Assembly: GCA_003021005.1 (NCBI GenBank)
Contig: PXRI01000017.1
Location: 121,477-185,476, forward strand
Reading direction: 5' to 3'
DNA from: Halobacteriales archaeon QS_1_69_70
GTDB taxonomy: Archaea; Halobacteriota; Halobacteria; Halobacteriales; Haloarculaceae
Length of the DNA stretch: 64,000 nt
Below, piece after piece: positions 23,432-32,559 of this stretch (its first letter is position 1; each line of letters opens with the position of its first letter). Below the pieces are notes generated by a model, which was given only the letters and a program-made list of their open reading frames with translations, was not told the DNA's origin and did not search any database. The position numbers were made by a program, and so were the translations under genes.

Positions 23432-25533
23432 CTGTCGCCCAGGCGGATGCCGTCCTCGACCAGCCTGGCGTTCCGCTCGCGGTCGAGCCGGTCGGCGAGC
23501 CAGTCGTGGTCGTACAGCTGTGCGATGAGGTCCGCGTACAGGTTCCGCCACGCAAGCGCGAAGACCGGGGACTGGCCCCACGCGCGGAGCTCGGGAACGA
23601 ACGCGTCGAACCGCTCGCGGCGGGCCTCGAAGTCCTCGATGAGGTCCAGCACGTCGGCCGCCGCGTCGCCGTCGTCGTCGGCCGCCTCGAGGAGGCGGGC
23701 GAGTCGCTCGTTGTAACCCTCGACGGCCCGTTCCATGTCGGCGGCGGCCGTCGCGTCCTCCTCGGGGAGTGCGTCCAGGAGCGGCCCGGGGACGCCCAGC
23801 TCGATGTCGTCCATGCCGCGGGTCGACTCGACCATCGCCTCGCCGTGGCAGGCCGCCCGGCCGACGGCGAACGCCGCGGGGCCCTCGACGACGACCTCGT
23901 CGCCGGGCCGGATGGTCTCGTCGGCATCGAGCACGCCGGGCGCCAGGACGCTGCCGATGGGGACGAAGCCGTCGATCCTGACGGTCTTCGTCGGCGCGTC
24001 GCTGTCCCGCCAGGCCCGGGCGCCGGCCAGTGTCAGCGAAAGCGTTCCGTACTGTGCGACCATCGTGGCGAGCTGGTCGCCCCCGGCGTCCCTGACGCGG
24101 AGCTTCGGGTAGCGGCCCGTGGTCTCGGCGTCGGGGCCGAACACCTGGTCGCCGGCGCCGTCGCCGAACTGGACGTCGGCGATGGCCCGGACCGTCGCCT
24201 GCTCGCGGGCCGACATCCGGTAGCTGTCCTGGCCCGCGAGGGCATCGTCAAGCGCGGCCAGCGACGCGTCGGTCGTGGGGTGGTCGGCGACGGTGTACTC
24301 GAAGTCGATACCGGTCCTGTCGGCGGCGCGCTCGCAGACCTCGCGGTACCCCTCGGGCGGGACGTGGGCGACGTGGCGTTCGTAGTCGGCCCGCTCGAGG
24401 TACCGCGCGAGGACGCTCGCGACGAACTCGATCTCGGTCTCGGTCCACCGGCCGGTGACGACGCTGTCGTAGTGCTGGGCGGGGTAGGTGGTCTCCAGCT
24501 CGTTCGGGACGACGCCGATCGGCGAGGACATCGAGACGACGTGGCCCCGATACGCGATGGCGTCCGTAAACTGGCGGTGGCTCCGGGAGTCGCTGTAGGG
24601 TTTCCGCGCCGAACAGGGGACGACCACCAGCGGCGCGTCGAGCCGCCGCCGGTACCGGCTGGTCACCCGGTCGGCGAACCGCTGGATCTCGACCCGCCGG
24701 AGCGTGTCGTCGGTCGCCGCGAGCAGTTCGTTCCGGCGGAACACCGGCGTCCGCTCCTCGAGGTAGCCGTACTGGTCGTCGAGCCGCCGCATGGTCGCGG
24801 TCAACCACGCCTCGTGACGGGCCTGTCCCTCGACGTAATCGCGGAGACGGCCCTCCCCGATGCGGTGCCGGACCCGGGCCATCTCCGCCCGGAGGACGGT
24901 GGCGTTGTGGTCGGCACAGTCCTCCCGGGTGAACGACTCGGCCGGCGTCCGGCAGGCCTCGCAGGCACACGGCAGTTCCGCGAGATCCTCGAGGAACGCC
25001 TCGCCGTCAGTGGTCAGGTAGACGCCCTCCAGCCCGCGAGCCCGGGCCCGTTTCTCGTCGAGGAGGTCGCCGCCGGCGTACGCGAGGGTGGCAGCGTTTT
25101 CGGGCGTCGCCACCCCCGGGAGGTACAGGGCCGCGTCGGCCGGGATGGCGTCCTTGACGGCGAGGAGCGCGTCGACGAACGCCTCGGCGTGACCGACGTA
25201 CCCCGTGGCGCCGGCCAGCACGTAGGCGTCCGTGCCGTGGTTGCCGGCGGTGGCCGGCGACACCACGGCGGCGCTGGGGTAGTCGACGTCCGGGACGTCC
25301 GGCGCGAACGCGGCCGCGACCGGCGGCTCCGTCCCCGGCGGCAGCGAGCGGTGCGGCAGCACCGTCAGTGACGCGGGGTCGCCCTCGGGGACCTCGCGGG
25401 GCTCGTGCCACCGGCTTCCGGCGTCGGCGAGGACGTCGTCGACCAGCGCCGGCGTGCCGAGCGGGTCGGCGAGTCGCAGTTCGCCGCGACGGGCCGCCGC
25501 GTCGCGGGTGTGGACCTCGAAGTGCTCCGTCAT
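23428..25533 (-). CDS. arcS: Archaeosine synthase ArcS with extra C-terminal domain
   Basis: 701 aa. Residues 1-573 are ArcS (TgtA2): a TGT-like N-terminal region with a Cys cluster ([20 protein letters not shown]), the ArcS-specific [14 protein letters not shown] motif (Cys307) and a PUA domain ending [16 protein letters not shown]. ArcS adds lysine to preQ0-15 in tRNA; RaSEA then completes archaeosine. ArcS normally stops a few residues after this point. Here the frame continues at Met574 into 128 acidic, helical residues ([16 protein letters not shown] to the end) that I do not recognise and that could once have been a separate gene. The start is ATG 25533. Downstream moaD overlaps by 4 bp. 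Confidence 0.9.
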   Translation of the reverse strand: MTEHFEVHTRDAAARRGELRLADPLGTPALVDDVLADAGSRWHEPREVPEGDPASLTVLPHRSLPPGTEPPVAAAFAPDVPDVDYPSAAVVSPATAGNHGTDAYVLAGATGYVGHAEAFVDALLAVKDAIPADAALYLPGVATPENAATLAYAGGDLLDEKRARARGLEGVYLTTDGEAFLEDLAELPCACEACRTPAESFTREDCADHNATVLRAEMARVRHRIGEGRLRDYVEGQARHEAWLTATMRRLDDQYGYLEERTPVFRRNELLAATDDTLRRVEIQRFADRVTSRYRRRLDAPLVVVPCSARKPYSDSRSHRQFTDAIAYRGHVVSMSSPIGVVPNELETTYPAQHYDSVVTGRWTETEIEFVASVLARYLERADYERHVAHVPPEGYREVCERAADRTGIDFEYTVADHPTTDASLAALDDALAGQDSYRMSAREQATVRAIADVQFGDGAGDQVFGPDAETTGRYPKLRVRDAGGDQLATMVAQYGTLSLTLAGARAWRDSDAPTKTVRIDGFVPIGSVLAPGVLDADETIRPGDEVVVEGPAAFAVGRAACHGEAMVESTRGMDDIELGVPGPLLDALPEEDATAAADMERAVEGYNERLARLLEAADDDGDAAADVLDLIEDFEARRERFDAFVPELRAWGQSPVFALAWRNLYADLIAQLYDHDWLADRLDRERNARLVEDGIRLGDR

Positions 25534-25617
25534 ACCTCCCCGTCGTCGGGACCCGGTAACTGTCCGTCGATTCCGCGCGGGCCACCGATTTATGGGCCGG
25601 GCCGGTCTCCGTCCGGT

Positions 25618-26262
25618 ATGGATCGCGAGGCGTTCGCCGGGCGCATCGACCACACCGTCCTCGGGCCGGAGACGACCCCGGGCGACGTCGAGGCCGTCCT
25701 CGGGGCCGCCGCCGAGCACGGCATGAACGCCTGCATCCCGCCCTGCTACGTCGTCGGGGCGGTCGAGCACGCGCCGACCACGACGGTTGCGACCGTTATC
25801 GACTTCCCACACGGCCAGGGCTCGGTCGCCTCGAAGCGCACGGAGGCCGAGAACGCCGTCGCCGACGGCGCCGACGAACTGGACCTCGTCGTCAACGTCG
25901 GTCGACTGAAGGACGGCGACGACGAGGCCGTGCGGGCGGGGATCGCGGCCGTCGTCGAGGCCGTCGCCGTCCCGGTGAAGGTGATCATCGAGACCGCGCT
26001 ATTGACCGACGAGGAGAAGCGCAGCGCCTGCGAGGCCGCCGTCGCCGCCGACGCCGACATGGTGAAGACGTCGACCGGCTTCGCCGACGGCGGCGCCCGC
26101 GTCGACGACGTCGAGTTGATGAGCGAATACCTGCCGGTGAAGGCCTCCGGCGGCGTCGGTTCGGCCGCGGACGCGCTGGCGATGTTCGACGCGGGGGCCG
26201 AGCGTATCGGCGCCTCGTCCGGCGTCGCCATCGTCAAGGGCTACTCCGGGGAGCGCCGCTGA
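25618..26262 (+). CDS. deoC: Deoxyribose-phosphate aldolase
   Basis: 214 aa, class I aldolase. The Schiff-base lysine is Lys150 in DMVKTSTGF; partners Asp89 (ELDLVVNVG) and Lys175 (LPVKASGG) are present, with the phosphate-binding IGASSG near the end. It converts 2-deoxyribose-5-phosphate into acetaldehyde and glyceraldehyde-3-phosphate in nucleoside breakdown. A nucleoside phosphorylase is at 35.3 kb. A TTTATGGG box lies about 27 nt before the ATG. It diverges from arcS. A second, different DeoC C-terminal half is fused to a glpA remnant at 27.7 kb. Confidence 0.95.
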   Translation: MDREAFAGRIDHTVLGPETTPGDVEAVLGAAAEHGMNACIPPCYVVGAVEHAPTTTVATVIDFPHGQGSVASKRTEAENAVADGADELDLVVNVGRLKDGDDEAVRAGIAAVVEAVAVPVKVIIETALLTDEEKRSACEAAVAADADMVKTSTGFADGGARVDDVELMSEYLPVKASGGVGSAADALAMFDAGAERIGASSGVAIVKGYSGERR

Positions 26263-26403
26263 CGGCCGGGACTCGGGCGAGTCAGCGAGAGGTGCGGAGG
26301 CGTGCATGTTTTCACTCGCAACGTTCACTCCCAACATATGAGTCGAAGCGACTCGGCCGGATCGTCCGAAGCGTCGTCAACGACCGCGGCCGCTGCACCG
26401 TAG

Positions 26404-27255
26404 ATGTCGGTGACCACGCCGGACCGCTCCCGACTCGGCCTGTTCCTCGGCGTGCTCGTCGCGGCCGTCCTCGCGCTCGTCGGCGCCGGGCGCCTCACCG
26501 GGGTGGGCGTGCTCGCCCTGCTGCCCGCGTACATGTTCTCGCCGCTGGTTGCGGGAACGGTAACGTGTCTCGTCCACGACGTGTCCGTCGGCAAGGTCGG
26601 GCTTCGGGTCGGGCGCCCGCGCTGGCTCGCGCTTGCCGGGGTCGCGTCGCTGCCGATGGTCGGGTTGACGCTGCTGTTCGCCGTGCTCGTCCCCGGAATA
26701 GGGTTCGACCCGGCGGCCGACCCGATCCCCGGGCTGGCGCTTCCGTCCGGCGTCGTCGGCGTCGTCGCGACGCTCGCGCTCGTCCTCGCGCTCGGGCTCA
26801 CGGTCAACGCCGCGTTCGCCTTCGGCGAGGAGTTCGGCTGGCGCGGCTACCTGCTCTGGGAGCTCGCGCCCCTCGACTTCTGGCGGGCCTCGGCGGCGAC
26901 CGGGGCGCTCTGGGGCGTCTGGCACGCCCCCGCCGTCGCCGCCGGCTACAACTACCCGTCCTTCCCGCTGGTCGGGATCGGGATGATGACCGTCGCCTGC
27001 CTCGCCCTCTCGCCGCTGTACACGTACCTCGTCGTCCGCGCGGAGTCCGTCATCGCCGCGGCGCTCCTCCATGGCGTCTTCAACGGGTCGGCCGGGCTGG
27101 TGCTGGCGTACACCGCGACCGACTCGACCACGTTGGCGGAACTGGTCGCCAGCCCGGTCGGCGCCGCCGGGATCGTCGCCTTCGGCCTCGCCGCCGTCGC
27201 CATCGCCGCGACGGGGCCGCCCGCGCTGGACCGTTCCGTGCTCGGAGCCGAGTGA
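26404..27255 (+). CDS. CPBP (CAAX/Abi) family intramembrane metalloprotease
   Basis: 283 aa with about eight hydrophobic segments. The family catalytic motifs are all present: Glu142-Glu143 and Arg147 in FGEEFGWRGYL, His174 in GVWHAPA, and His223/Asn227 in LLHGVFNGS. Members cleave or process membrane-bound peptides or proteins; substrates in archaea are unknown. A 21-codon in-frame stretch from ATG 26338 ends in TAG directly before this ATG, so the N-terminus could once have been longer. It is transcribed alone. Confidence 0.88.
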   Translation: MSVTTPDRSRLGLFLGVLVAAVLALVGAGRLTGVGVLALLPAYMFSPLVAGTVTCLVHDVSVGKVGLRVGRPRWLALAGVASLPMVGLTLLFAVLVPGIGFDPAADPIPGLALPSGVVGVVATLALVLALGLTVNAAFAFGEEFGWRGYLLWELAPLDFWRASAATGALWGVWHAPAVAAGYNYPSFPLVGIGMMTVACLALSPLYTYLVVRAESVIAAALLHGVFNGSAGLVLAYTATDSTTLAELVASPVGAAGIVAFGLAAVAIAATGPPALDRSVLGAE

Positions 27256-27373
27256 CTCGCCCCGCGTCCGGGACGGAACGAGCCACCCCCCGAACCGTAC
27301 CCCTGCGCGCCGGCGAGGGGATTTTCCGATTCACCGTCCTCAGACCTATTGGTATCCGGGGTAAGGGAACGAC

Positions 27374-27923
27374 GTGACGCGCACCCCTACAGTATTGATC
27401 GTCGGCGGTGGCGCGACGGGCGTCGGCGTGGCCCGGGACCTCGCTCCGTGGCGTCGACGTCTCGCTCGCCGAGCGCGACGGTCTCTCCGGCGGCACGTCC
27501 GGCCGGTCACACGGCCTCCTCCACAGCGGCGCGCGATACGCCGAATCCAATCCGGTCGGCGCCGAGGAGTGTGTCGAGGAGAACCGGATCCCCCGGTCGA
27601 TCGGCGGCGCGTGTTTCCGTGACACCGGCGGACTGTTCGTCCAGCTGGCGGCGGACGATCCCGACTACTTCGAGGAGACGCGCGACGCCTGCGAACTGGC
27701 GGCCGACGCGGACGCCGACTACGTCAAGACCGCGACCGGTTTCTCGGAGGGCGGCGCGGCCGTCGCGGCCGTCGAGGTGATGGCCGGGTACCTGCCGGTG
27801 AAGGCCAGCGGCGGCATCGGGAGCTTCGAGGAGGCCGTCGAGATGCTCGAGGCCGGCGCCGAGCGCATCGGCGCCTCCTCCGGCGTCGAGATCGTCGAGG
27901 GGTACGACGCCGACCTGCTGTAG
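27374..27923 (+). pseudogene. Chimeric remnant: glpA N-terminus joined to deoC C-terminus
   Basis: From GTG 27374 the frame reads [21 protein letters not shown], the FAD-binding start of glycerol-3-phosphate dehydrogenase subunit A. The reading frame then breaks near 27447 and continues in another frame as [32 protein letters not shown] and [18 protein letters not shown]. At about 27688 it changes, without loss of frame, to a DeoC C-terminal third: [39 protein letters not shown]. Two unrelated genes have thus been joined by deletion, with an earlier 2-nt loss (or 1-nt gain) in the glpA part. It cannot give a working enzyme of either kind. Confidence 0.85.
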
Positions 27924-27944
27924 GAGCGGGCGCCGGAGGGTGCA

Positions 27945-29067
27945 TCACTCCAGCGCCACCAGCTCGTGCTCTTCCTCATCGCTGACGGGGACGAACAGCC
28001 GGCCGTCGGCGGCGACGACCGGACCGTACACGCTCCCGTCCGGGTGCCACCGCCACCGCTCTCGGTCGGCAAGAACCCCGACCTCCCCGGCGGCGAACGC
28101 CGCCACGCTGTCCACGCCGGTCGTGTACACTGTGTCGTCGACGACGGCGGGCAGGTTCCCGCCGGCGGTGCCCCCGGTCCGCACGGACCACCGTTGCTCG
28201 CCCGTCTGGACGTCGGCCGAGACGAGCTCGTCGCCCCACTGGCCTCTGTTGGTGACGAAGTATGCCCGCTTCCCGTCGGTCGCCAGGCCGGGGTACAGAA
28301 TCGCGGACCCAGCGTCGCTACTCCAGGCGACGCCGCCGCTGCTGTCGAATCCGTACAGCCGACCCGTATCGTCCAGAACCATCGTCAGCGCACCGACCGC
28401 GGTCGGAGAACAGTGGATGGGGGCGTCGGCGCTTGCCCGCCACAGTCCCCGCCCGTCGTCGGTCGCCAGCCCGTAGATCTCGCCCGCGGTGGTGGTGACG
28501 ATGACCTCGGCCTCGTCGACGGCCGGGGCGGCCTCGACGGCGCCGAAGACGCGCCGTGACCACTCGACGTCGCCGGTACGCGCCTCGACACAGACCACCC
28601 GCTCTCCGGTCGTGCCGACGCAGATGCGGTTCGTTCGCGGCTCGTAGGCGGGGGCGCCGACGAGTTTGCCGTCCGCCGGCGTCGGCGTCTGCCAGGCGAG
28701 GTCGCCCTCGACGGTGTAGGCCCGGAGTTCGTTGCGCTCCCCGGCGACCCCGACGACGACGAGGTCGGGCCCGCCGCCGACGCTGACCTGGTGCGGGAAC
28801 GCCGGCGGCGTCGACACGCCGCGTTCGTACTTGTTGTCGTCCTCGTCCAGTTCGTAGACGGTCCGGCTCCACCGCTCGGTACCGTCGGCGACGTCGAACG
28901 CCCGGAGAACGTTGTAGCCGGTTGAACGACGGCCAGAACCCTGGCCGGAGCGTGTCCTCCGGAACGGATATCTCCAGCCTGTCGTCGCTGCGGGTGTGGC
29001 TGCATCCCGCGAGGCCGGACGTCAGGGCTCCGGCGGTGGCCGCGAGGACGCGCCGTCTAAACGGCAT
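27945..29067 (-). pseudogene. PQQ-like beta-propeller lipoprotein gene with frameshift
   Basis: ATG 29067 begins MPFRRRVLAATAGALTSGLAGC, a Tat lipoprotein signal with lipobox, and reads on as LRPGFWPSFNR to about 28918. The coding signal then jumps frame: YNVLRAFDVADGTERWSRTV, YELDEDDNKYER, then propeller blades VSVGGGPDLVVVGVAG, VVCVEARTGDVEWSRRVF and VSADVQTGEQRWSV. Two bases appear lost (or one gained) at the joint. An internal GTG at 28817 could start a shorter, signal-less protein, but that would be misplaced in the cytoplasm. Related to the intact gene at 19556. A sequencing error is possible. Confidence 0.8.
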
Positions 29068-29156
29068 GGTTGCAGGGAGGACACCACTGTGTAAAGTGTC
29101 TTGTCCTCCGTTCCGCTGGCCTTTTGCCGCCGTAGCGACTGGCTTCTACTGCGAGG

Positions 29157-30401
29157 ATGGCCACCTACCACATCGAGACGTACGGCTGTACGTCCAACCG
29201 TGGCGAGAGCCGCCAGATCGAGCGGCGGCTCCGCGACGCCGGCCACCACCGCGTGGACGGGCCGGACGAGGCGGACGTGGCCATCCTCAACACCTGCACG
29301 GTCGTCGAGAAGACCGAGCGGAACATGCGGCGGCGGGCCGAGGAACTCGAGGCCGCGACGGCCGACCTCGTCGTCACCGGCTGCATGGCGCTGGCCCAGG
29401 GCGAGCAGTTCGAGGACCTCGACGCCCGACTCTGCCACTGGGAGGACGTCCCGACTGCCGTGACGAATGGGGAGTGTCCGACGACGACGCCGGACACCGA
29501 ACCGGTGCTGGACGGCATCGTCGGCATCCTCCCCATCGCCCGCGGCTGCATGAGCAACTGCTCGTACTGCATCACGAAGTTCGCGACCGGGCGCGTCGAC
29601 TCGCCGCCGGTCGCGGCGAACGTCGAGACGGCCCGGGCGTTGGTCCACGCCGGGGCCAGGGAACTGCGGGTCACCGGCCAGGACACCGGCGTCTACGGCT
29701 GGGACACAGGCGAGCGCAAGCTCCCCGAGCTGCTTGACCGCATCTGCGATATCGACGGCGAGTTTCGGGTGCGGCTGGGGATGGCCAACCCCGGCGGCGT
29801 CCACGGCATCCGGGCGGAACTCGCCGACGTCTTCGCCCGGAACGACGAGCTGTACGACTTCGTCCACCTGCCGGTCCAGTCCGGCAGCGACGACGTGCTG
29901 GAAGCCATGCGTCGCCAGCACCGCATCGAGGAGTTCCGCGAGGTCGTCGCCGCCTTCGACGACCGGCTGGACCACTGGACGCTGGCGACGGACGTCATCG
30001 TCGGCTTCCCGACCGAGACCCGGGCCGACCACCAGCAGTCGATGGAGCTGCTCGGGGACGTCCGCCCGGAGCGGATCAACATCACGCGGTTCTCCAAGCG
30101 ACCCGGCACGGACGCCGCCGACATGCAGGGGCTCGGCGGCACGGTGAAGAAGGAGCGCTCGAAGGCGATGACGGACCTGAAGATGGAGGTCTGTCGGGAC
30201 GCCCACGCCGGGATGGTCGGCGAGACACACGAGGTGCTGGTCGTCCGGGAGGGCACCGGCGACTCGGTGAAGTGTCGCGACGAGGCCTACAGGCAGGTCG
30301 TCGTCACGGACGCCGAGGAGCGGGGCGTCGCCGTCGGGGACGTCCTCGACGTCGAGATCACCGCAAACGAGGCGGTCTACTGCTTCGGCGAGCCGGCCTG
30401 A
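29157..30401 (+). CDS. tRNA t6A37 methylthiotransferase (MtaB/CDKAL1 type)
   Basis: 414 aa. UPF0004 domain with cluster cysteines Cys11, Cys47 and Cys76; radical SAM domain with CxxxCxxC at Cys131, Cys135 and Cys138 (RGCMSNCSYCITKFATG); C-terminal TRAM domain from about 345 (HEVLVVREGTGDSVKCRDEAYRQVVV). The archaeal/eukaryal e-MtaB group converts t6A at tRNA position 37 into ms2t6A, using two iron-sulfur clusters and SAM. It is transcribed alone, with the 48-bp tandem duplication just after its stop. Confidence 0.92.
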   Translation: MATYHIETYGCTSNRGESRQIERRLRDAGHHRVDGPDEADVAILNTCTVVEKTERNMRRRAEELEAATADLVVTGCMALAQGEQFEDLDARLCHWEDVPTAVTNGECPTTTPDTEPVLDGIVGILPIARGCMSNCSYCITKFATGRVDSPPVAANVETARALVHAGARELRVTGQDTGVYGWDTGERKLPELLDRICDIDGEFRVRLGMANPGGVHGIRAELADVFARNDELYDFVHLPVQSGSDDVLEAMRRQHRIEEFREVVAAFDDRLDHWTLATDVIVGFPTETRADHQQSMELLGDVRPERINITRFSKRPGTDAADMQGLGGTVKKERSKAMTDLKMEVCRDAHAGMVGETHEVLVVREGTGDSVKCRDEAYRQVVVTDAEERGVAVGDVLDVEITANEAVYCFGEPA

Positions 30402-30405
30402 CGCC

Positions 30406-30511
30406 GCCCGCCGGGCCCGGTTACGTGCGGTCGGCGTCCTCCCACTCGCCGATGCCCGCCGGGCCCGGTTACGTGCGGTCGGCGTCCTCCCACTCGCCGA
30501 TGCCCGCCGGG
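30406..30511. repeat. Perfect 48-bp tandem duplication at the end of the CDF transporter gene
   Basis: The 48-bp unit starting GCCCGCCGGGCCCGGTTACG is present at 30406-30453 and again, base for base, at 30454-30501, with a partial 10-bp third start at 30502. On the minus strand each unit contains the gene's last codons (IGEWEDADRT) and a TAA stop. The stop of the gene lies in the upstream unit (30469-30471), and the second unit is an untranslated echo. Exact identity points to a recent event. Confidence 0.95.
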
Positions 30512-31401
30512 TCGAGGTGGAGGTGGACGTCCCCGACGTCGGGCCTCGCCTCCAGGGCGTCGACGAGGTCGGACTCGATGGCGTGGGCCTCGACGACGGT
30601 CAGCTCGCCGTCGACCTCGAGGTGGGCCTCGACCTCCAGGTCGGTGCCGTCGTAGAAGACGGCGACGTCGTGGACGCCGCGGACGTCCGGGTGGGCGCGG
30701 AGCGGTTCGACGACCCGCCGCCGCTCGGCCTCGGACGGGGCGGCCCCGACCAGGTACGTGACGTTCTCGCGGGCGATGTCGCCACCCTGGTGGACGACGA
30801 GCAGGCTGACGACGCCGCCGGCGACGGCGTCGAGCAAGGGGTAGCCCAGGAGGACGCCGACGACGCCGACGAGGGCGGCGACGGAGGTGTAGACGTCGTT
30901 GCGGCAGTCGACGGCCAGTGCCGCGAGCGCCGCCGAGCCCACGACCGCGTTCACCTGTTTGGTATACCGATAGAGGAGCGCCATGTCCGCCATCGCGAAC
31001 AGGAGCGCCCCGACCAGCACCGGGCTGAACGCGACGGTCGGGCCCTCGAGGACGCTCCGGGCCGACTCGTAGAGAAGGACGAGCCCGAGCAGCACGACGA
31101 CGCCGGCGACGAATAGCGCCGCGAGCGGGCCGACGCGCTGGTGGCCGTGGGGGTGGGCGTCGTCGGGGTCGGCGTAGACGCTCCGGCCCCACACCAGCAC
31201 GACGACGCTGGCGAGGAGGTCGCCGACCGAGTGGGCGGCGTCGGCCACGAGCGCGACGGAGCCGAACGCCAGGCCCGCGCCGGCCTCGACCAGGATCTTC
31301 GCGAGGTTGCCCGCGACGTTGACGCCCGCGGCTCGGGAGAACCGACGCCTGGCGGCGCCGGTGTCGGGGCCCGCCTCGGCCGCCGCGGTCGCGTCGCCCA
31401 T
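30469..31401 (-). CDS. Cation diffusion facilitator family transporter
   Basis: 310 aa, about six membrane helices and a C-terminal cytoplasmic ferredoxin-like domain (about 215-300, PLRAHPDVRGVHDVAVFYDGTDLEVEAHLEVD). Metal site motif in helix 2: ADAAHSVGD (Asp54, His57, Asp61). In helix 5 the usual HxxxD is replaced by DCRND (Asp165, Asp169), a variation that affects metal choice; His-rich HPHGH is at 83-87. CDF proteins export Zn, Fe, Mn or Co against protons. Start ATG 31401 has a TTATG box about 26 nt upstream. The 3' end is a perfect 48-bp tandem duplication. Confidence 0.9.
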   Translation of the reverse strand: MGDATAAAEAGPDTGAARRRFSRAAGVNVAGNLAKILVEAGAGLAFGSVALVADAAHSVGDLLASVVVLVWGRSVYADPDDAHPHGHQRVGPLAALFVAGVVVLLGLVLLYESARSVLEGPTVAFSPVLVGALLFAMADMALLYRYTKQVNAVVGSAALAALAVDCRNDVYTSVAALVGVVGVLLGYPLLDAVAGGVVSLLVVHQGGDIARENVTYLVGAAPSEAERRRVVEPLRAHPDVRGVHDVAVFYDGTDLEVEAHLEVDGELTVVEAHAIESDLVDALEARPDVGDVHLHLDPAGIGEWEDADRT

Positions 31402-31471
31402 CGTCCACGGTAGCCGGACCACCCGCATAAGTGATAGGATTAGCGCGGTCGAAGCCGGCCGTTCGACCGGG

Positions 31472-32008
31472 CTAGAACTCGACGTGGACCGCGCCGCTGT
31501 CACCGATCGAGGCGCCGGCCTGCTCCCGGAAGGCCGCATGGAGGGTGTCGTAGGTGTCGGCGACGGCCTCGACGATGACCTTCGTGTCCGCGGTCACCGG
31601 CATGAAGTTCGTGTCCCCGGTCCAGCGGGGCACCATGTGGGTGTGGAGGTGGCCGTCGATGGAGCCGCCGGAGGCCGCACCGAGGTTCAGCCCGGTGTTG
31701 ACACCGTCCGGCCCGAGCCCGGCCTCGAACGCCTCGATGGTGCGTTGCTTCAGCCTGGCGTGGTCTGACACCACCGCCGCCTCGAGGGCCTGGTAGTCCC
31801 CGACGTGCTCGTCGGGGATGACCATCACGTGGCCGGGGTTGTACGGGTAGTTGTTCAACAGCACGTAGGCGTGGTCGGTCTCGGCGAGCACGTTCGCCTC
31901 GCGGGCGTCCGCCCGCTCGGGCAGTACGCAGAACGGACAGCCGTCAATGTCGTCGGTGCCGTCGCGTTCGACCCACTCGATACGCCAGGGAGCGAACAGC
32001 CGGTCCAT
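31472..32008 (-). CDS. HIT family nucleotide hydrolase/transferase
   Basis: 178 aa. Zinc-binding pair Cys24/Cys27 in DGCPFCVLP, the ribose-binding NNYPYNPGHVMVIP stretch and the histidine triad HLHTHMVPRW (His120, His122, His124). This is the Fhit/Ap4A-phosphorylase-like branch (MDRLFAPWRIEWV start). Probable dinucleoside polyphosphate or AMP-conjugate hydrolase in the cytoplasm. It precedes the CDF gene by 70 bp on the same strand; that gene has its own promoter. Confidence 0.9.
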   Translation of the reverse strand: MDRLFAPWRIEWVERDGTDDIDGCPFCVLPERADAREANVLAETDHAYVLLNNYPYNPGHVMVIPDEHVGDYQALEAAVVSDHARLKQRTIEAFEAGLGPDGVNTGLNLGAASGGSIDGHLHTHMVPRWTGDTNFMPVTADTKVIVEAVADTYDTLHAAFREQAGASIGDSGAVHVEF

Positions 32009-32222
32009 GTCTCCGCGTTCGTTCGTGACGGGTTAACTCGTTCCATCCGTACGACAACTTAAACGTTTTGGCCGTTCAGGTCACTGAACCGGTCCCGTTG
32101 AACGGTCTCGGCCCGGTTCCCACCGTCTCCGGCCCAGACATCGGACCGCCGCGTGAACGGTCCAAACAGACCCCAACCGAATCACCCCTTTATCCAGGTT
32201 TCCCTGCTACGAAGGAACCACG

Positions 32223-32420
32223 ATGGCAACCCGAATCGAGGACGACCGGATGGACGAAAATTGTGGGGAGTGTCGCCGCGAGACGCCCCACGAGGTCACC
32301 ATCACGCTCCTCACGGAGAGCCACAAGGCGGAGAACGCCGAGTTCTCCCGCGAGCCGTACCGCGTGGCCACGTGTCGCGTCTGTGGTGCCGAAACCACGA
32401 CGCGGATGAACAACGCTTGA
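32223..32420 (+). CDS. Small zinc beta-ribbon protein (DUF7835-like)
   Basis: 65 aa with two Cys pairs, CGEC (about 14-17) and CRVC (about 51-54), enclosing RETPHEVTITLLTES and ENAEFSREPYRVA, a compact zinc ribbon. Matches my memory of the haloarchaeal DUF7835 family; role unknown, possibly nucleic-acid or protein binding. A TTTATCC box at about 32189 lies 30 nt before ATG 32223, supporting this start. Another ATG (32250) is in frame but would leave only two residues before the first Cys. Its upstream gap is AT-richer than average. Confidence 0.75.
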   Translation: MATRIEDDRMDENCGECRRETPHEVTITLLTESHKAENAEFSREPYRVATCRVCGAETTTRMNNA

Positions 32421-32559
32421 GGGGGCCGGACGGCCGTTCTGGAAGGCCCGACCACGACGAAGGTATCATCACGACGGGTATCCGGGACCGTTTCGCGACG
32501 GCCGCGTAGTGGCCATGGTGGCTCACCCTCCCATCGGGAGCCTTCCGGCGGACCGGAGC

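Noticed and set aside
27945..28817. Separate propeller gene starting at GTG 28817
   Set aside because: Propeller coding continues upstream in the same frame and the signal peptide lies in another frame just before it, so this is one frameshifted gene.
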